This document shows positions 16,656 through 19,234 of a DNA stretch of 19,234 bases, one piece after another (position 1 is the stretch's first letter; every line of letters begins with the position of its first letter). This DNA comes from JALSRD01 sp964476595 (GTDB lineage Bacteria > Desulfobacterota > Desulfobacteria > Desulfobacterales > JALSRD01), in the NCBI GenBank assembly GCA_964476595.1, contig CAYZCL010000031.1, forward strand, positions 1 through 19,234, written 5' to 3'. The notes beneath the pieces were generated by a model. It saw only the letters and a list, made by a program, of their open reading frames with translations. It did no database searches and was not told where the DNA came from. Position numbers and translations under genes: made by a program.

Positions 16656-17447
16656 ATGAAAACAGTACGGATTTTCTTATTGTCGTGGTTCGTGATGCTC
16701 GGTGGGGTGGGTTGGGCCCAGGCGCTGGACATCGTCTGGATGCAGGTGCAGCACCGGCAGTACGGCCGCGGGCAGGAATTCAACCGCCTGGGGTTCGGGC
16801 TGACCGACGGCGGCGGCCGGTACCTGGCGGACGGCGGCGCCGTCCGGCGGGTCGAACTCCTCGCACCCGGCGGCAGGCCCCTGTCCCTGTCGAAGTTGAC
16901 CTTCGCCGCCGACGTGGAGATTTTCGGCACCTACGACGCCAAGAACAGCCGGTGGCGCTACACCCGCACCTGGCAGCCGGAGAGCTGGTTTTCAGCGAAC
17001 ATCGCCGCGGCGCTGACCCCCGGCAGGTACGTGCTCAAAGTGACGGCCGCCGACGGCGCAACAGCCGAGAGTACTTTTGTTTTCAAACGGCGGGTGAAGT
17101 TGCCGGTCATCGATGCCGCCACTTTCCGCATCACGCCGGATGGGTCGGGAGGCCTGCTGTGGCGCTGGAACGTCCCGGATGAACTCGGCGCCCTCAGCCT
17201 GACGCACAGGATGCGGGCGCGGGCCGCCGTGGACATTTACCGGGGCGGGCGCGCGGTGGCCTACTTCTCGGTGATTCTGCCGGTGCACATGGGGTTCGTC
17301 TTCGTTCCGCGCCGCGTGGTGGAGGCCCTCAACCGAAAGGGAGACCGGTTCATTTTCAAGGTCGCCCTGGAGACCCGCGACAAGAACAACCGCACCTATT
17401 CCCGACCCGCGGTGATCAAGGCGAAACTGCCGTCGTCGGGCGACTGA
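16656..17447 (+). CDS. secreted protein of unknown function, first gene of the efflux operon
   Basis: The ATG at 16656 is chosen because AGGGGAGGAAGG (16639-16650) is just upstream and it begins a clear Sec signal peptide, MKTVRIFLLSWFVMLGGVGW, cleaved after AQA. The mature protein (about 240 aa of 263) is rich in beta-strand-like segments, with LTPGRYVLKVTAADGATAES and LLWRWNVPDELGALSLTHRM looking like immunoglobulin-like or jelly-roll strands. It has no Cys and few His or Met outside the signal, so no obvious metal site. I do not recognise the family. It stands 28 bases before the TolC-like gene, in one operon with it and the CusB-like adaptor, so a role in metal efflux, such as a periplasmic accessory or sensor, is inferred from context only. 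Confidence 0.75.
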   Translation: MKTVRIFLLSWFVMLGGVGWAQALDIVWMQVQHRQYGRGQEFNRLGFGLTDGGGRYLADGGAVRRVELLAPGGRPLSLSKLTFAADVEIFGTYDAKNSRWRYTRTWQPESWFSANIAAALTPGRYVLKVTAADGATAESTFVFKRRVKLPVIDAATFRITPDGSGGLLWRWNVPDELGALSLTHRMRARAAVDIYRGGRAVAYFSVILPVHMGFVFVPRRVVEALNRKGDRFIFKVALETRDKNNRTYSRPAVIKAKLPSSGD

Positions 17448-17475
17448 TATACACACAGAGCAGGAAGGAGCACAG

Positions 17476-18771
17476 ATGAGTTGTTTTTTCAACAAGTCCG
17501 CCGGATGGGCGCTGACCGTGGCGGGGCTGCTGCTGGCGCTGCCGGCGGTCCTGCAGGCCGGTTCCCTGCCCATCTGGGCGCCGCCGCCGCTGGCGGCGCT
17601 CATCGAGGAGGGGCTGTCGGCCAACAACGAGATCCAGAGCCTGGCCGAGCGGGTGGCCGCCCTGAAGCACGAGGTGTCGGTGGCCGGTTCGCTGGAAGAT
17701 CCCCGGCTGGGATTCGCCCTGCTCAACATGCCCACGGACACCTTTTCCTTCAGTCAGGAGGCCATGACCCAGAAGCAGGTCTTCATCGCCCAGAAATTTC
17801 CCTGGTTCGGCAAGCTGGACCTGCGCACCCAGCGGGCCGCCTTGAAGGCCTTGCGGCAGCAGGCCGTGCTGGAGGCGCGCCGCCTGTCCCTGGCCCGCCG
17901 GATCGCCGCCGCCTGGTACGACATCGGGTACGTCAGCGACAGCCTGTCCATCAACGCCCAGCTGACGGACACCGTGACCCAGCTGCTGGGCGTGGCCGAG
18001 ACGCGCTACGCCACCGGCCGCGGGCTGCAGCAGGACGTCCTCCAGGCCCAGGTGGAACTCTCCAAGCTCATCGATGAAAAGATCCGTCTGCAGGAGCGGC
18101 GACGCACCCTGGAGGAACGGATCAACGCACTGCTCAACCGTCCGGCCTTCCAGGCGGTGCCGCCGCCGGCCGGACTGTCCTTTCCGGGTCTTTCCCTGGA
18201 TGCCGGGCGCCTGCAGGCCCGGGTGCTGCAGACCAACCCGCAGCTCAGGATCCGGCAGGCCGAGATCGACATGGCTGGGGTCGAAATCCAGCTGGCCCGC
18301 AAGGATTACTGGCCGGACATGGACGTCAAGCTGGCCTACGGTCAACGGGACGACAGCGACAGCGGCCAGTCGCGCTCGGACCTGTTCAGCGCGTCGCTGA
18401 CCGTGAACCTGCCGGTGTGGCGGAAGCGCCGCCAGACCCCCCGGCTGAGTGCCACCCGCCGCAGCCACCAGGCGGCGCTCAAAACCTACCGCAACCTGGT
18501 CAGGAGCCTGCCCTACCAGGTGGCGTCGCTGGCCACCGGGATCCGCGACACCCAGCAGAACTACCGGCTTTTCCGCGACGCACTGCTGCTGCAGGCCGGC
18601 CAGTGGGCCAGCGCCTCGCTCTCGGCCTACGAGGTGGGCAAGGTGGAGTTCAACACCATGATCGCGGCCCAGATCCGTCTGCTGCGCTTCGAGCTGCAGG
18701 CCGCCAGCTACCTGTACACGGTCTACCGAAAGCGCGCGGAGCTGGAAGAGATTCTCGGCGGATCGCTCTAA
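17476..18771 (+). CDS. TolC-family outer-membrane efflux protein (CusC-like)
   Basis: The 431-aa product starts at 17476 after AGGAAGGAG and has a signal peptide ending near VLQAG. It lacks a lipobox, so unlike E. coli CusC it is not a lipoprotein. The rest follows the outer-membrane efflux protein fold in two repeats: NNEIQSLAERVAALKHEV, then the beta-strand SLEDPRLGFALLNMP; and in the second half NPQLRIRQAEIDMAGVEIQL with KDYWPDMDVKLAYGQRDD and LFSASLTVNLPVW. Long helices lie between. Three copies form an outer-membrane channel and periplasmic tunnel. The order TolC-like then CusB-like adaptor, beside copA, points to export of Cu(I) or Ag(I). The next gene starts 17 bases after its stop. 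Confidence 0.9.
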   Translation: MSCFFNKSAGWALTVAGLLLALPAVLQAGSLPIWAPPPLAALIEEGLSANNEIQSLAERVAALKHEVSVAGSLEDPRLGFALLNMPTDTFSFSQEAMTQKQVFIAQKFPWFGKLDLRTQRAALKALRQQAVLEARRLSLARRIAAAWYDIGYVSDSLSINAQLTDTVTQLLGVAETRYATGRGLQQDVLQAQVELSKLIDEKIRLQERRRTLEERINALLNRPAFQAVPPPAGLSFPGLSLDAGRLQARVLQTNPQLRIRQAEIDMAGVEIQLARKDYWPDMDVKLAYGQRDDSDSGQSRSDLFSASLTVNLPVWRKRRQTPRLSATRRSHQAALKTYRNLVRSLPYQVASLATGIRDTQQNYRLFRDALLLQAGQWASASLSAYEVGKVEFNTMIAAQIRLLRFELQAASYLYTVYRKRAELEEILGGSL

Positions 18772-18788
18772 CCGGAGAGGAAAGCATA

Positions 18789-19234
18789 ATGAAACGAATG
18801 TTACTGATTTGCAGCGCCGTTGTCGGGCTGTACGCCGTCGCCGCGGGCCTGTCCGGCACCCTGTTCACGATCGGCCGCATGGCGCCGCCCGAGGCCCTGG
18901 CGGCCGCCGACGAGCTCAAGGCCGGCATGGTGGACCCCAAGACGGGCAAGAAGATCAAGTACTGGACTTCGCCCATGAATCCTTCATACATCAGCCGGAA
19001 ACCGGGCAAATCCCCCATGGGCATGGACCTGGTGCCGGTGTACGAGGAAGAGGGCGGCGAAAAGGAACCCGCCTCCACCATCCGCATCGACCCGGTCACC
19101 ATGCAGAACATGGGCGTGCGCCTGGGGCGCGTGCAGCGCAAGAAGCTGGTGAAGAAGATCCGCACGGTGGGCAACATCACCTACGACGAGACGCGCATCT
19201 TCGCGGTCAACACCAAGTTCGACGGCTGGATCGA
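18789..19234 (+). CDS. CusB-like periplasmic adaptor with heavy-metal-binding domain (3' end missing)
   Basis: The gene runs off the right edge after 148 codons. The ATG at 18789 follows GGAGAGGAAAG. The N-terminus is an uncleaved anchor or signal peptide (MKRMLLICSAVVGLYAVAAG). At residues 57-86 there is a heavy-metal-binding domain, KYWTSPMNPSYISRKPGKSP followed by MGMDLVPVYEEE, the same type that opens CusB-family adaptors; the Cys found in YHS-like versions are Ser here, leaving Met residues as likely ligands. TIRIDPVTMQNMGVRLGRVQ starts the membrane-fusion domain (beta-barrel and lipoyl parts). Such adaptors join an RND pump to the outer-membrane channel and pass on Cu(I)/Ag(I). A CusA-like RND pump gene is expected just past the window. 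Confidence 0.9.
   Translation, partial: MKRMLLICSAVVGLYAVAAGLSGTLFTIGRMAPPEALAAADELKAGMVDPKTGKKIKYWTSPMNPSYISRKPGKSPMGMDLVPVYEEEGGEKEPASTIRIDPVTMQNMGVRLGRVQRKKLVKKIRTVGNITYDETRIFAVNTKFDGWI

Overview
The window is GC-rich DNA with dense, high-GC3 genes and short spacers. The gene families suggest a Gram-negative anaerobe of the Desulfobacterota (former Deltaproteobacteria), probably a sulfate-reducer relative. The main clues are an HdrC-like [4Fe-4S] protein, a probable selenoprotein of the CopZ-N/BFD-like [2Fe-2S] family, OmpA and TolC outer-membrane proteins, and a DUF389/lipid-kinase-like fusion. Taxonomy is inferred from gene content only.

Layout, left to right. (1) 1-5040, plus strand: the end of a von Willebrand A/OmpA envelope protein and its hairpin terminator; a two-TM protein of unknown function that seems to carry two compensating frameshifts; a DUF389 membrane protein with a degenerate diacylglycerol-kinase-like N-terminus; and a lipoprotein of the LivJ-type periplasmic-binding family. 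(2) 5279-11342, plus strand: a sigma70-like promoter, the mechanosensitive channel MscS, then a block of five genes: a helical 399-aa protein, a DUF6384-like single-TM protein, a coiled-coil protein with a Gly/Phe tail, a DUF533/TerB-like protein and the BON-LysM potassium-binding protein Kbp (YgaU). This looks like an envelope or osmotic stress locus. (3) 11465-11695: a small [2Fe-2S] metallochaperone-like gene whose in-frame TGA is very probably selenocysteine, followed by a plausible bacterial SECIS hairpin. (4) 11711-12117: remains of a membrane-protein gene broken by frameshifts. (5) 12496-13674: a cobalamin-type riboswitch upstream of a protein with two tandem HdrC-like ferredoxin units. 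(6) 13771-19234: a copper region, with the Cu+ exporting P1B ATPase copA on the minus strand and, divergently, an operon of a secreted protein of unknown function, a TolC-like outer-membrane factor and the start of a CusB-like adaptor with a heavy-metal-binding domain.

How the genes may work together: MscS would release solutes and Kbp would sense or bind K+, with the membrane/coiled-coil proteins between them perhaps forming an envelope complex. CopA would move Cu+ from the cytoplasm to the periplasm, and the CusCB-like system (RND pump presumably just past the right edge) would carry it out of the cell. The small selenoprotein belongs to a family related to the Fe-S domain of CopZ copper chaperones, so its position about 2 kb from the copper genes may be meaningful. 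The most notable items are the UGA/Sec gene and the B12 riboswitch in front of a ferredoxin-like gene rather than a B12 transport or synthesis gene.
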